DNA of 64,000 bases, from contig CAWADK010000016.1 of assembly GCA_963780715.1 (NCBI GenBank), forward strand, positions 1 to 64,000, in the 5' to 3' direction. The notes beneath the pieces are model-generated. The model did no database searches. It saw only the letters and a list, made by a program, of their open reading frames with translations, and had not been told where the DNA came from. This document shows positions 36,124 to 45,623 of this stretch, piece by piece (within the stretch, counting starts at the first letter, position 1; every line of letters starts with the position of its first letter). Position numbers and translations under genes: made by a program. The stretch is from JALORV01 sp963780715. Lineage in GTDB: Bacteria > Pseudomonadota > Gammaproteobacteria > Burkholderiales > Burkholderiaceae_F.

Positions 36124-37053
36124 CTATTGCTGCGGCGCGGAAATCGCGGTCCCGGCCACGGCCTCGAACGTCGCGAATGCCTGCGCGACATGCTCGACGA
36201 AGAGCCGCACCTTCAGCGACAGATGGCGGCGGCTCGGGTAGACAGCCCAGATATCGCCGGTGGCGCCGGTGTACTCCGGCAGCACGCGAACGAGCTGGCC
36301 GCGCCGCAGGGCGTCGGCCAGCAGAAAGTCGGGCTCATAAATGAGCCCCAGGCCGGCCATGGCCGCCGACCGGAGTGCCTCACCGCTGTTGGCGTGGAGC
36401 TTGCCTGCCACGCGCACCTCGTGGACCCCGCCGTCGGCTCCGAAGAGGCGCCAAACACGGGGCGTGCTTGAATAGGCGTAGGTCAGCCCGTCGTGATCGG
36501 CCAGGTCCTCCACCCGGCCGGGCGTCCCCCGCTGCTCGAGATACGAGGGCGCCGCACACAGCAGGAGCTGCATCGTGCCGAGGCGCCGAGCGACGAGCCG
36601 GTCACTCCCGACCGGCCCGACGCGCACGGCCAGGTCAAAGCCCTCTTCGACCAGGTCGACCATCCGGTCCGAAACCACCAGATCGAACTTCACGGCGGGA
36701 TGCCGCGCCACGAAGCTCGCGATAGCGGGCGCCACGCGCTGCTCGGCCATGCTGTGCGAGCAGGTGATACGGACCGTGCCGCGCGGCTCGGCGGCGGCCT
36801 GCCCCGCGATCGCCTCGGCCTCGGACAGGTCCGCCAGCAGCGTCACGCAGCGCTCGTAGTAGGACTGCCCGCTCTCGGTCAGCGACAGGCGCCGCGTCGT
36901 GCGATTGAGCAGCCGCGCGCCGAGGTGCTGTTCGAGATCGGCCACCAGCCGCGACAGGGATGACGTCGACATGCCGAGCCGTTCCGCGGCGCCGACAAAG
37001 GTGCCGGACTCGACCACCCGAACGAACGCTTCCATGGCCAGCCAGCGATCCAT
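36124..37053 (-). CDS. LysR-family transcriptional regulator
   Basis: 309 residues. Helix-turn-helix residues about 4-62 (MEAFVRVVESGTFVGAAERLGMSTSSLSRLVADLEQHLGARLLNRTTRR). The C-terminal effector domain is of the DsdC/AaeR type (RVAPAIASFVARHPAVKFDL, FDLAVRVGPVGSDRLVARRLG, YPSRRHLSLKVRLFVEHV). It is divergent from the doxX-gst-dioxygenase set, which it probably regulates. The effector is unknown. Confidence 0.9.
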   Translation of the reverse strand: MDRWLAMEAFVRVVESGTFVGAAERLGMSTSSLSRLVADLEQHLGARLLNRTTRRLSLTESGQSYYERCVTLLADLSEAEAIAGQAAAEPRGTVRITCSHSMAEQRVAPAIASFVARHPAVKFDLVVSDRMVDLVEEGFDLAVRVGPVGSDRLVARRLGTMQLLLCAAPSYLEQRGTPGRVEDLADHDGLTYAYSSTPRVWRLFGADGGVHEVRVAGKLHANSGEALRSAAMAGLGLIYEPDFLLADALRRGQLVRVLPEYTGATGDIWAVYPSRRHLSLKVRLFVEHVAQAFATFEAVAGTAISAPQQ

Positions 37054-37183
37054 GGACCAATTATCCTGAAATCCGGGCTAATTAATTGCGCAACTACGTA
37101 TTTATCTTGCTTGGCGGGATCAATAGAGTTCGTCCTGTCCGGCCCATCCCGCCGGCCCCAACTTAGCAATCAGGAGAACTCAA

Positions 37184-37612
37184 ATGATCGACCCCCGCAC
37201 CGCCCCCTACGCCGCGCTGCTGCTGCGGCTCGCGCTCGGCACGATGTTCGTCGCCCACGCGCTGCTCAAGGTCTTCGTATTCACGCTTCCCGGCACGGTG
37301 CAATTCTTCGAGTCGCTCGGGCTGCCCGCCGCGCTCGCCTACGCCACCGTCGCGGCCGAACTGGTCGGCGGCGCCCTGCTCATCCTCGGCATCGGCACCC
37401 GCTGGGTCGCCGTCGCGTTGATTCCCTTCCTGCTCGGCGCGACCTGGGTCCATCTGGGCAACGGCTGGCTCTTCAGTGCGCCGAAGGGCGGCTGGGAATA
37501 CCCCGTGTTCCTGACCATCGCCACCGCGGTCCAGGCACTGCTCGGCGACGGCGCGTTCGCCTTGGGCAATCGCTTTGCCAACCGGCCGGCCGTTCGGCTG
37601 CAGGCCGCTTGA
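37184..37612 (+). CDS. DoxX family membrane protein
   Basis: 142 residues with four hydrophobic helices (LLLRLALGTMFVAHALLKVF, ALAYATVAAELVGGALLILG, WVAVALIPFLLGATWVHL, VFLTIATAVQALLG). AGGAGAACTCAA precedes the ATG. DoxX proteins accompany redox/thiol and quinone-related enzymes; the exact role is unclear. It is the first gene after the LysR divergent promoter and is followed 30 bp later by the glutathione transferase gene. Confidence 0.85.
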   Translation: MIDPRTAPYAALLLRLALGTMFVAHALLKVFVFTLPGTVQFFESLGLPAALAYATVAAELVGGALLILGIGTRWVAVALIPFLLGATWVHLGNGWLFSAPKGGWEYPVFLTIATAVQALLGDGAFALGNRFANRPAVRLQAA

Positions 37613-37642
37613 GCCGGCACACACACTCACAGGAAACCCACG

Positions 37643-38251
37643 ATGAAACTCTATTTCTCCCCTGGCGCATGCTCGCTTTCCCCGCACATCGTCGCGCGTG
37701 AGGCGGGGCTGCCCATCACGCTGGTGCGCGTCGACACCAAGGGCAAGAAGACGATCACCGGCGATGACTACCTGTCGATCAACGGCAAGGGCTATGTGCC
37801 CCTGCTCGAACTCGACGACGGCACGCGCCTGACCGAAGGACCGGCCATCGTGCAGTACCTGGCCGACCGCGCGCCGCAGAAGAAGCTCGCGCCCGCCAAC
37901 GGCACGATCGAGCGCTACAAGCTCCAGGAGTGGCTCAACTTCATCACGTCGGAACTGCACAAGCAGTTCTCGCCGCTGTTCGATCCGTCGATGCCGGAGG
38001 ACGCCAAGGCCAAGTTCCGCGACAAGATCGCGGCCCGCTTCGACTGGGTCGTGGGGCAACTCGGTGACAAGCCCTACCTCACCGGCGAGGACTTCACCGT
38101 CGCGGACGCGTACCTGTTCACGGTGGCCAACTGGACGAAGTACACCGGCATCGACCTCGCCCGCTGGCCCGTTCTTCAGGCTTACATGGCACGCGTGGCG
38201 GCACGGCACGACGTGCAGACCGCACTGAAGGAGGAAGGACTGCTGAAGTAA
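37643..38251 (+). CDS. Glutathione S-transferase (beta/GstA type)
   Basis: 202 residues. The N-terminal thioredoxin fold starts MKLYFSPGACSLSPHIVARE with the conserved Cys10 of the bacterial beta class, then GYVPLLELDDGTRLTEGPAIVQYL, the glutathione site. The all-alpha C-domain has DFTVADAYLFTVANW. It conjugates glutathione to electrophiles, or reduces with it. It is in a row with doxX and an extradiol dioxygenase, all controlled by the divergent LysR. Confidence 0.93.
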   Translation: MKLYFSPGACSLSPHIVAREAGLPITLVRVDTKGKKTITGDDYLSINGKGYVPLLELDDGTRLTEGPAIVQYLADRAPQKKLAPANGTIERYKLQEWLNFITSELHKQFSPLFDPSMPEDAKAKFRDKIAARFDWVVGQLGDKPYLTGEDFTVADAYLFTVANWTKYTGIDLARWPVLQAYMARVAARHDVQTALKEEGLLK

Positions 38252-38319
38252 GGAAGGTTCATCATCGGGGCGGCGTGCGCAGGCACGTCGCCGCCTTCCC
38301 GCCGGTACCCGCCAAAGCC

Positions 38320-39153
38320 ATGACACCACTGCCCACGCTTTTCATCTCGCACGGTTCGCCGATGCACGCGATCTCCGCCGGTCGCGCTGGCGAGGCGTGG
38401 GCGGAGCTCGGCCGGCGCCTGCCGCGACCGCGGTCGATCCTCATCGCTTCGGCGCACTGGGAGACCGAGTTGCCGATGGTGGCCACATCGAAGCAGCCGG
38501 AGACCATCCACGACTTCGGCGGATTCCCGCCGGAGCTCTACCGGATCCGCTACCCGGCGCCCGGCGCCTCGGACACAGCGCAGCGTGCACTCCAGTTGCT
38601 GCGCGATGCGGGCATCAGCGCGACCGCCAACGGCTGCCGCGGACTCGACCACGGCGCGTGGGTGCCGCTGCTGCGCCTGTACCCGGACGCCGACGTTCCC
38701 GCGGCGCAGATTTCGATCCAGCCTTCGCTCGACGCCGAACATCACCTGCGCGTCGGGGCCGCGCTGGCGCCGCTGGTGCGCGATGGCGTGCTGGTCATCG
38801 GCTCAGGACACATGACCCACAACCTGGGCGAATGGATCGCGGAGGCCCGGCGCCGCGGCTCGATGTCGATCAACGAAGGCGAGCCCGACCCCTACGTCGT
38901 CGAGTTCACCCAGTGGGTCGACAACGCGCTGCGATCGGACGACCGGAAAGCGCTCGCCGCCTGGCTCGAGCAGGCGCCGCATGCGCGGCGCGCGCACCCG
39001 ACACCCGAGCATTTCCTGCCGCTGATGGTCGCGGTGGGCGCCGCAGGCCCTGGCGCGCTGGTCGAACACATCGACGCCGGGGTGGACAGCCGGGTGCTGG
39101 CGATGGATGCGTATCTTTTCTGGCCCGGCGGCGCCGCCGGCAACTCACGCTGA
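38320..39153 (+). CDS. LigB-type extradiol dioxygenase (4,5-DOPA dioxygenase-like, YgiD family)
   Basis: About 277 residues from MTPLPTLFISHGSPMHAI; the upstream GTG (38275) adds 15 residues and is less likely. Conserved features are FISHGSPM (His ligand), SAHWET (His ligand), GLDHGAWVPLL and GSGHMTHNL (metal/substrate residues). These cytosolic enzymes use one divalent metal ion to open catechol rings. Context with GST and DoxX suggests detoxification of aromatic or quinone compounds. Confidence 0.88.
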   Translation: MTPLPTLFISHGSPMHAISAGRAGEAWAELGRRLPRPRSILIASAHWETELPMVATSKQPETIHDFGGFPPELYRIRYPAPGASDTAQRALQLLRDAGISATANGCRGLDHGAWVPLLRLYPDADVPAAQISIQPSLDAEHHLRVGAALAPLVRDGVLVIGSGHMTHNLGEWIAEARRRGSMSINEGEPDPYVVEFTQWVDNALRSDDRKALAAWLEQAPHARRAHPTPEHFLPLMVAVGAAGPGALVEHIDAGVDSRVLAMDAYLFWPGGAAGNSR

Positions 39154-39168
39154 GGCCGCGTCGATTCC

Positions 39169-39849
39169 CTACGCCGCGCTGCGCAGCGGTGGAATTTCGT
39201 ACAGGCGGCCTTCGGCCAGCGCGACGACACGGTCGCCCGGTTCGCGATCGAAGCGTGCGCCACCGGTAAACGCACCGAAGGCCGGCAGCACGGCCAGCCC
39301 TTCACGCAGCCAGAAGCACGGCAGCCGCACACTGTCGTCGGCGCGCCCGTTCAGCCGTATCGCCGGATGCAGATGCCCCGCAAGCGCCGCTGCGCCCGGG
39401 ACGAACTGCGGGTGATGGCAAAACGCCAGCGTGTCGACGCACCACGGTTCGGTCACGACTTCGATGTTCAGTTCAAGGGGCGGACGACCGGCGGAGAGGT
39501 CGTGATTGCCTTCGACCAGCACGATGTCCAGTGGCGCGTGGCGCCCGCGCCAGGCCGCCAGCGCCGCCAGGGTCGCCGGCGCGTGCGCCTCGCGCGCGTG
39601 CAGGAAGTCGCCAAGGATCACCAGGGCGTCCGGTTCCAGTGCATCGATCAGGCGATCGAGCCGGCCGAGCGTTTCCGTCGTGGTTCCCTGTGGCACGGGT
39701 ACGCCGAGCGCACGAAAGGCAGCGGCCTTGCCGAAGTGCGCATCGGCGATGACCAGCCAGCGACGCTCGGTCCAGAACGCGGCGCCGTCAGCGAGCAACT
39801 CCCACGGCGCGCCGCCGAACGCGACGGGCAGCCGCGCGACCGGCATCAC
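39169..39849 (-). CDS. pdeM: Ligase-associated DNA-damage-response endonuclease PdeM
   Basis: 226 residues of the metallophosphoesterase fold. The Asp-His metal motif is WLVIADAHFGKAAAF. VILGDFLHARE (Asp) follows, then VEGNHD, FCHHP and GHLHPAIRL. These are the five blocks of PdeM, a nuclease usually encoded next to an ATP-dependent ligase and an Lhr-type helicase. Neither partner is adjacent here. The start at 39849 overlaps the TraB-like stop (ATGATG). Confidence 0.85.
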   Translation of the reverse strand: MMPVARLPVAFGGAPWELLADGAAFWTERRWLVIADAHFGKAAAFRALGVPVPQGTTTETLGRLDRLIDALEPDALVILGDFLHAREAHAPATLAALAAWRGRHAPLDIVLVEGNHDLSAGRPPLELNIEVVTEPWCVDTLAFCHHPQFVPGAAALAGHLHPAIRLNGRADDSVRLPCFWLREGLAVLPAFGAFTGGARFDREPGDRVVALAEGRLYEIPPLRSAA

Positions 39850-40764
39850 AGTGGCGTCACGGTATAGCCGCGCGCACGCAGCAACGCCACCAGGCCGTCA
39901 GGCCCGGGAAGATGCAATGAACCGACTGCGAAGACGTAGTTCCGGCCTTCGGCCATCAGCGCTTCGATACGCCGGACCATGGCCGGGTGCCGGCCGATCA
40001 GGATCGTGTCGACCGTGAAGCGCGCCCCGACGGAGTTCTGCGCGCGCATCTCGGCCAGCAGCTTCTCGAGCGCCGTGGCTGTCGCCGGTTTCCCACGCCT
40101 GCGCGATGCGATTGATCTCGCGCCGCGCCGCGTTGGTCTCGACCGCCTTGACGGCATCCTCGAGGAACGCGACCTGTGTCGAGAACGATGCGCGGTCGAA
40201 GAGCTCGAACTGCCCTTCGATGCTTTCCAGTTCCAGGATGGGCTTTCCGCCCTGCTTGGCGATGCGGGTCAGGTAGGCCTCGACCGACAGCGCCGGCATG
40301 TAGCCGGCCTGCGCCGCCTCGAAAAGCGCCAGTACGTTGCCGAGCATCCACGGCTTCATGCGCCACAGCGGCGTGACTTCCAGCTGGTTGCGCGCCGCGA
40401 GCGCTTCGACGCGGGCCTTCAGCGCCGCAGGAATTCGGGTGTCGAGGCCCGGTTCACCCGCCGCGTAGACCGCGTACTTCTGCGTGGCGGCCAGCGCCCT
40501 CGACGAATCGGTGACATCGGCCTCGAGCACGATCGCGTCCATGCGTTCGATGCGGCTCATCTGCGCGGCCGGCAGCGGATAGAACTCCGGTCGGCCCACG
40601 TGGATCGTGCCCATCAGCAGAGAAACCTGGCTGCCTTTGCGGATCTCGTAGATGAAGCCTCGGCGTGCGCCCGCGTCGTTGGACTGTGCCCAGGCGGACG
40701 ACACCACGCAGGACACGATCATCAGCAGCGCCAGGCGCGCGCGGGCAACATTCAGCAACGGCAT
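39846..40764 (-). pseudogene. TraB/GumN-family exported protein, one frameshift
   Basis: Start 40764 (MPLLNVARARLALLMIVSCVVSSAWAQ) has a clean signal peptide. The protein shows LLMGTIHVGRPEFYPLP near residue 55, VLEADVTDSS, and LESIEGQFELFD, the GumN/TraB hallmark blocks. After ETGD the frame shifts at about 40085; the next frame reads ATALEKLLAEMRAQNSVG, then VFAVGSLHLPGPDGLVALL and the end TVTPL. One inserted base restores a protein of about 305 residues. The family is thought to be metal-dependent proteases or signalling enzymes in the periplasm. The break is probably an error in the sequence. Confidence 0.85.
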
Positions 40765-40910
40765 GGGAACGACGCGGCGGCACGCGCCACGTTCAGTGAG
40801 GTTGTCCGGATTGTAAGAGCGCGCCACACTGAGCCATCGGCGGACGGTCACGCCGAACGGATCGACCGCATCGGACACGCGGGCTTGGACCGGGTCTCGG
40901 GACTCAGGAC

Positions 40911-43637
40911 TCAGGCCGGCTCGGCCTGCGTGACCGATCCCCCGGTTTGCTCGGTGAGCGGCTTGATATAGCGCAGGATGCCCGGGTCCTCTTCATCACG
41001 GTGGGGACCGTAGCCGCGCTTGCGCATCAGGTCGCCCATCTCGTCGTTGTCCTTGAGCACGAGCCCGATGAGTTCGGTCAGCCCGCGCGCGCGCGCCGTT
41101 TCCTCGAGCGCCTGCATCAGCACATGGCCGACACCGCGCCCCTGCCAGGCGTCCTCGACGATGACGCCGAACTCGGCCGTCTTGCCGTCCGGATTGCACG
41201 TGTAGCGCGAAATGCCGCGGATCTCGTGCTGTTCATCCTGCGGATCGATCGCGACGAAGGCCATTTCGCGGTCGTAGTCGATCTGCGTGTAGCGCACCAG
41301 GCGCTCCATCGTCAGCTCCCGGATCGGCGCGTGGAAGCGCAGGTACGAGGTGCGCGGGGAGAGCCGGCTGATGAAGCGCCGCTCGGCCTCGGCGTCTTCC
41401 GGCCGGATCGGACGCAGTTGTATGCGCGCGCCGCCCTTGACCGTGACCTCGCGCGCGAGAGCGCGCGGATACGGATGGATCGCGAGGTGCGAGTAGGTCG
41501 CATCGGCCGCGAGCGGCTCGTCGGACACCTGCACGCGGGCGTCGAGCGCGATGATGCCCTGGGCATCGGCCAGCAGCGGGTTGATGTCGAGTTCACGCAC
41601 CGCCGGGATCTCGCACGCCAGTTCGGACACGCGCACGATCACTTCGATGAGCTTCTCCAGGTCGACGGCCGGCGCGCCACGGAACGCGTCGAGCATGCGC
41701 GAGACTCGCGTGCGCGAGATCAGGTCGCGCGCCAGGAACGCATTGAGCGGCGGCAGCGCCACGGCCGAATCGCGGAAGATCTCCACGGCGAGCCCGCCCA
41801 TGCCGAAACTGACCACCGGGCCGAAGTTCGGGTCGCGCGTCAGGCCGACGATCAGCTCGCGCCCCTGCGGGCGCACGACCATCTTCTGCACCAGCACGCC
41901 GACGAAGCGCGCGCTCGGCGCCCGCTCGGCCAGCCGCCGCGCGATGTCGTCGAACCCTCGTTCGACCTCGTCGGGGGTCTGCACGCCGAGGATCACGCCG
42001 CCGACGTCGCTCTTGTGGGTGATGCCATCGGCGCGCACTTTCAGCACCACCGGGAAGCCGAGCTGCTGCGCCGCCTGGCGCGCTTCCATCGCGCTGCGGG
42101 CCATCAGCCCCATCGCGGTCTCGATGCCGAACGACGCCAGCAGCGCCTTCGAGTCCTGCTCGTCGAGCGTGTGGCGGCCGGCGCTGCGCGCGCTGTCGAT
42201 GATGCGACGCGCCGCCTGCACGTCAAATTTGAGTTCGTCGACGCGCGGCGGCGGCACCTGCAGCCGCAGCTCGCGGTTGCGGATGTACTGCGCGAGGTAA
42301 CTGAACGCCTCGACTCCGCGCTCCGGGCTCTGCAGCGCCGGCATGGAGGCCGCCTTGAACACCGCGCGCCCGCGGCCCGCGTCTTTCTCTCCCAGCCAGG
42401 CGCTGACCACCGGCTTTTCGGCGGCGGCGGCGATCGGCAGCATCGCGCGGGCCGCCTGCTCGGCACCCACCTTCGGCGTGGGCGCAAACAGCACCAGCAC
42501 GCCGTCGTTGGCGCGATCGTCGATCAGCAGCTTGAGTGCGGTCGCCATCCGCTCCGCGTCGCTGTCGGCCAGGACATCGACCGGATTCGCGTGCGACCAG
42601 TTGGGCGGCAACGCGGCGTCGAGCGCTGCTTGCGTCGCGTCCGACAGCTTTGCCAGCTCGACGTGATTCTCTTCGGCCGCATCGGCGGCCAGTGCCCCGG
42701 GCCCGGTCCCGTTGCTGACGATCGCCAGCCGGTTGCCGCGCGGCAGCCGCCCGCCGGCCAGCGCTTCCGCGGCGCCGAACAGTTGCCCGATCCTCGGCAC
42801 ACGCACGGCGCCGACACGCCGCAGCGCGGCGTCGAACACCGCATCGTTGCCGACCAGCGCTCCCGTGTGACTCATGACGACGCGCGCACCCGCCGCATGG
42901 CGCCCGGCCTTCAATACGATGACCGGCTTCACGCTGGCTGCGACACGGATGCTCGACATCAGCGGCCGCGCGTTCTCGATGCCTTCCAGATAGAGCAGGA
43001 TCGAGCGCGTCGCGGCGTCGCCGGCCAGGAAGTCGAGGATCTCGGCCACCGAGACGTCAGACTCGGCGCCGGTGGCGACCACCGAAGAGAAGCCGAATCC
43101 CGCGGTCCAGGCGTAGTCGAGCAGCGACGTTGTCACCGCGCCCGATTGCGACACCAGTGCGAGTCCGCCCGGCCGCGCCATCGTCTTGGCCCAGCTTGCA
43201 TTGAGCCCGATGTCCGGCCGCATCAGCCCGAGGCAGTTCGGGCCCATGACGCGCACGCGTGCGGCGCGCGCGCGCTCGACCACGTCACGCTCGAGCCGGC
43301 GGCGCTCCGGACCCTCTTCGCACAGCCCCGGCGACAGCACCAGCATCGCCGGAATGCCCTTGCGACCGGCATCGTCGATGATGCCGGGCACGTTCTGCTG
43401 GCCGGTGACGACCACCGCCAGGTCCACCTTCGTCGGCAGGGCCGCAATCGACGGCAGGCAGGGATTGCCGTCGATCGTGCGATGCCGCGGATTCACCGCG
43501 TAGACATCGCCCTTGAAGCCCGCCGCCATCACGTTCGTGTAGACGAACCGCCCGAGCGAATCGTGGCGCGGACTGGCGCCGATGACCGCGATCGATCGCG
43601 GGACCATCGCGGGCCTCAGGTAATGGACCGAATCCAT
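40911..43637 (-). CDS. Bifunctional acyl-CoA synthetase (ADP-forming) / GNAT acetyltransferase
   Basis: About 908 residues from MDSVHYLRPAMVPRSIAVIG; a longer start at 43658 is possible. Domains in order: CoA-binding Rossmann (residues 15-140), succinyl-CoA-ligase-like with the phospho-His in MSHTGALVGNDAVFDAA, ATP-grasp (VLKVRADGITHKSDVGGVIL), and a C-terminal GNAT domain (about 735-890, FVAIDPQDEQHEI, GVIVEDAWQGRGVGHVLMQ). Enzymes of this make-up are acetate/propionate-CoA ligases fused to a Pat-like lysine acetyltransferase that can silence acyl-CoA synthetases. A perfect FNR box lies between it and the divergent DksA-like gene. Confidence 0.92.
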   Translation of the reverse strand: MDSVHYLRPAMVPRSIAVIGASPRHDSLGRFVYTNVMAAGFKGDVYAVNPRHRTIDGNPCLPSIAALPTKVDLAVVVTGQQNVPGIIDDAGRKGIPAMLVLSPGLCEEGPERRRLERDVVERARAARVRVMGPNCLGLMRPDIGLNASWAKTMARPGGLALVSQSGAVTTSLLDYAWTAGFGFSSVVATGAESDVSVAEILDFLAGDAATRSILLYLEGIENARPLMSSIRVAASVKPVIVLKAGRHAAGARVVMSHTGALVGNDAVFDAALRRVGAVRVPRIGQLFGAAEALAGGRLPRGNRLAIVSNGTGPGALAADAAEENHVELAKLSDATQAALDAALPPNWSHANPVDVLADSDAERMATALKLLIDDRANDGVLVLFAPTPKVGAEQAARAMLPIAAAAEKPVVSAWLGEKDAGRGRAVFKAASMPALQSPERGVEAFSYLAQYIRNRELRLQVPPPRVDELKFDVQAARRIIDSARSAGRHTLDEQDSKALLASFGIETAMGLMARSAMEARQAAQQLGFPVVLKVRADGITHKSDVGGVILGVQTPDEVERGFDDIARRLAERAPSARFVGVLVQKMVVRPQGRELIVGLTRDPNFGPVVSFGMGGLAVEIFRDSAVALPPLNAFLARDLISRTRVSRMLDAFRGAPAVDLEKLIEVIVRVSELACEIPAVRELDINPLLADAQGIIALDARVQVSDEPLAADATYSHLAIHPYPRALAREVTVKGGARIQLRPIRPEDAEAERRFISRLSPRTSYLRFHAPIRELTMERLVRYTQIDYDREMAFVAIDPQDEQHEIRGISRYTCNPDGKTAEFGVIVEDAWQGRGVGHVLMQALEETARARGLTELIGLVLKDNDEMGDLMRKRGYGPHRDEEDPGILRYIKPLTEQTGGSVTQAEPA

Positions 43638-43775
43638 GCTCACGGCGATTTCATCCACTTTCGCGCACCGGCCACCCGGGCCGAGCCGGCGGCAGCCGGA
43701 ATGTGGCGGTGCAGCAACACGTTCACGTTATCAGATCTGCGCGCGACTTCCACTATGCGGGGCCTCGAATCGGCG

Positions 43776-43789
43776 TTGATGCGCATCAA
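43776..43789. promoter_or_regulatory. FNR/ANR binding site with a class-II-type promoter
   Basis: TTGATGCGCATCAA matches the FNR consensus TTGAT-N4-ATCAA perfectly. A TAGTCT -10-like element at 43811-43816 would put a plus-strand start near 43823, so the site centre falls about 41 bases upstream, the class II activation position. The divergent synthetase gene lies about 120-140 bp on the other side. Expression of the neighbouring genes is thus likely to rise under low oxygen. Confidence 0.75.
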
Positions 43790-43841
43790 TCGGGCCCCGG
43801 GGCCGGCCCGTAGTCTCGGAGCGGAACCTTTCGGAACGAAG

Positions 43842-44241
43842 ATGCCGTTGACTGCCAGCGATACTTGCGGACCTGCATGCACGGCTGCGGGCGCTGCGCG
43901 AGCAGGTCGGCGGCGCCGTGTCGGACCGCCTGCATCGACACGGACTCGACTCGCACGAAGACGCCGCGCTGCCCAATCGCCGGCTCGACACCGACGACGA
44001 TGCGGCCGCCGAGGCCGCCACGTCGCTCGACATCGTGCACGTGGCGCGCGACGCCGAGGAACTCGAGCTGCTCGATGCCGCCCTGGCGCGCGTCGCAGAC
44101 GGCGACTACGGCGCCTGTATCGACTGCGGCGAAGACATCGCCCGTGCACGCCTGCTCGCCAATCCGGCGGCAGCCCGCTGCACCGAGTGCCAGGAGCGCA
44201 GCGAACGGGCGGCTCTGGTGGCGCGGCGCACGCGCAGCTGA
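43842..44241 (+). pseudogene. DksA/TraR-type zinc-finger protein, one frameshift near the start
   Basis: The ATG at 43842 opens MPLTASD, but an extra A at 43863 pushes the frame. Without it the sequence continues LADLHARLRALREQVGG, VHVARDAEELELLDAALARV and the four-cysteine finger CIDCGEDIARARLLANP...CTECQE near the C-terminus. The length of about 132 residues is that of small DksA homologues that bind the RNA polymerase secondary channel. A GTG at 43918 could start a shorter form. The FNR-type promoter lies 50 bp upstream. Confidence 0.75.
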
Positions 44242-44275
44242 GCGGCCGCACACCGAGGAACACAGGGGAATCGTC

Positions 44276-44416
44276 ATGGAAGCACTGAAGCTGCTTTTCA
44301 CCAGCGACATCGGCCTGCTGTCGCTCTTCACCATCGTCTTCATCATCGGCATGGGATTCTGGTTCCGCCGCTTCTTCAACAAGCAGATCGAAGCCGAGGA
44401 ACGCGCGCGGCGCTGA
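44276..44416 (+). CDS. Small membrane protein, DUF3149
   Basis: 46 residues: an ATG, the sequence ALKLLFTSDIGLLSLFTIVF, one transmembrane helix, and a basic/acidic tail (FRRFFNKQIEAEERARR). A GGGGAA site lies 6 bases upstream. The LLFTSDIGLLSL start matches DUF3149, a family of tiny single-pass proteins of unknown function found in betaproteobacteria. It follows the DksA-like gene by 34 bp in the same direction and probably shares its promoter. Confidence 0.7.
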   Translation: MEALKLLFTSDIGLLSLFTIVFIIGMGFWFRRFFNKQIEAEERARR

Positions 44417-44536
44417 CGACCGCGCATCCCCTGGGCCGAAGGAGCGCCGCGCGCGGCTCCATGGGCCTCGCACCGCCGACATCGTCCTGTCGCAGGCCGA
44501 CCGTAGAATCGGCCGCATGTCTCATCCGCGCCCAAC

Positions 44537-45623
44537 ATGAAGGTCAACGGCGAAGCGATGCGCTCGATCTGGCCGATCGGCGAGGCTGCCGTCGGCGTGA
44601 TCGACCAGCGCGCGCTGCCGCACCGGCTTGAACGGCGTGTCCTCCGCTCCACGGCCGAGGTCGTCGACGCGATCCAGTCCATGGCCGTGCGCGGCGCGCC
44701 GCTGATCGGCGTGACCGGCGCCTACGGGCTCGCACTCGCGCTGCGTGCCGACCCTTCGGATGCCCACCTCGCGGAGTCTCACCGCGCGCTGCTGGCGTCG
44801 CGGCCGACCGCCGTCAATCTGCGCTGGGCGCTCGAACGAGTTGCTAGCCAAGGTTGCCACGCTTGCGCCGGACCAGCGCGCCGCCGTGGCGTGGGCCGAA
44901 GCAGGCCGCATCGCCGAAGAGGACGTCGAGCTGAACCGCGCGATCGGCGCCCACGGCGCCGCGCTGCTGCGGGCGCTGCACACGAAGCTCGGGCGGCCGA
45001 TCAACGTTCTCACCCACTGCAACACCGGCTGGCTCGCCGCCGTCGACTACGGCACCGCGCTGGCGGCCGTTTATGCGGCGCACGATGACGGCATTCCGCT
45101 CCACGTGTGGGTCGACGAAACGCGTCCGCGCAACCAGGGATTGTTGACGGCGTGGGAACTCGCCGCGCACGGCGTGCCGCACAAGCTCATCGTCGACAAC
45201 GCCGGCGGACACCTGATGCAGCACGGCAAGGTGGACATCGTGCTGGTGGGTGCTGACCGCGTTTCGGCGCGCGGCGACGTCGCCAACAAGATCGGGACCT
45301 ACCTCAAGGCACTGGCGGCCGGCGACAACGGCGTGCCGTTCTATGCCGCCGTGCCATCGCCGACGATCGACTGGCGCATCGACCAGGGCCTGGAGTCGAT
45401 CCCGATCGAGGAGCGCTCGGCCGACGAAGTGCTGTGGGTCCAGGGTCTGGACCGCAACGGCGAGCCCTCCGGCGTGCAGCTGATGCCCGCCGGCACGCCA
45501 GTGGCCAACCCGGCGTTCGACGTGACGCCCGCCCGGCTGATGACGGGCATCATCACCGAGCGTGGCGTGGCGACCCCCGCGCATCTCGCCGATCTCTTTC
45601 CCGACCAGCGCCGGGCCGCCTGA
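44537..45623 (+). pseudogene. mtnA: S-methyl-5-thioribose-1-phosphate isomerase, one frameshift
   Basis: The first part (MKVNGEAMRSIWPIG, TAEVVDAIQSMAVRGAPLIG, YGLALAL) ends at NLRWALER. The rest, in another frame from about 44840, gives LLAKVATLAP, LTHCNTGWLAAVDYGTAL with the catalytic Cys, and VLVGADRVSARGDVANKIGTY with the catalytic Asp. One extra or two missing bases near GAACGAGTTG explain the break. The enzyme converts 5-methylthioribose-1-phosphate to the ribulose isomer in methylthioadenosine/5'-deoxyadenosine salvage. The corrected protein is about 360 residues. It is translationally coupled to the aldolase by a TGATG overlap. Confidence 0.92.

Noticed and set aside
40947..44288. Plus-strand open frame of 1113 codons
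   Set aside because: Antisense shadow of the acyl-CoA synthetase/GNAT gene. The real genes in its last part are the DksA-like and DUF3149 genes in other frames.
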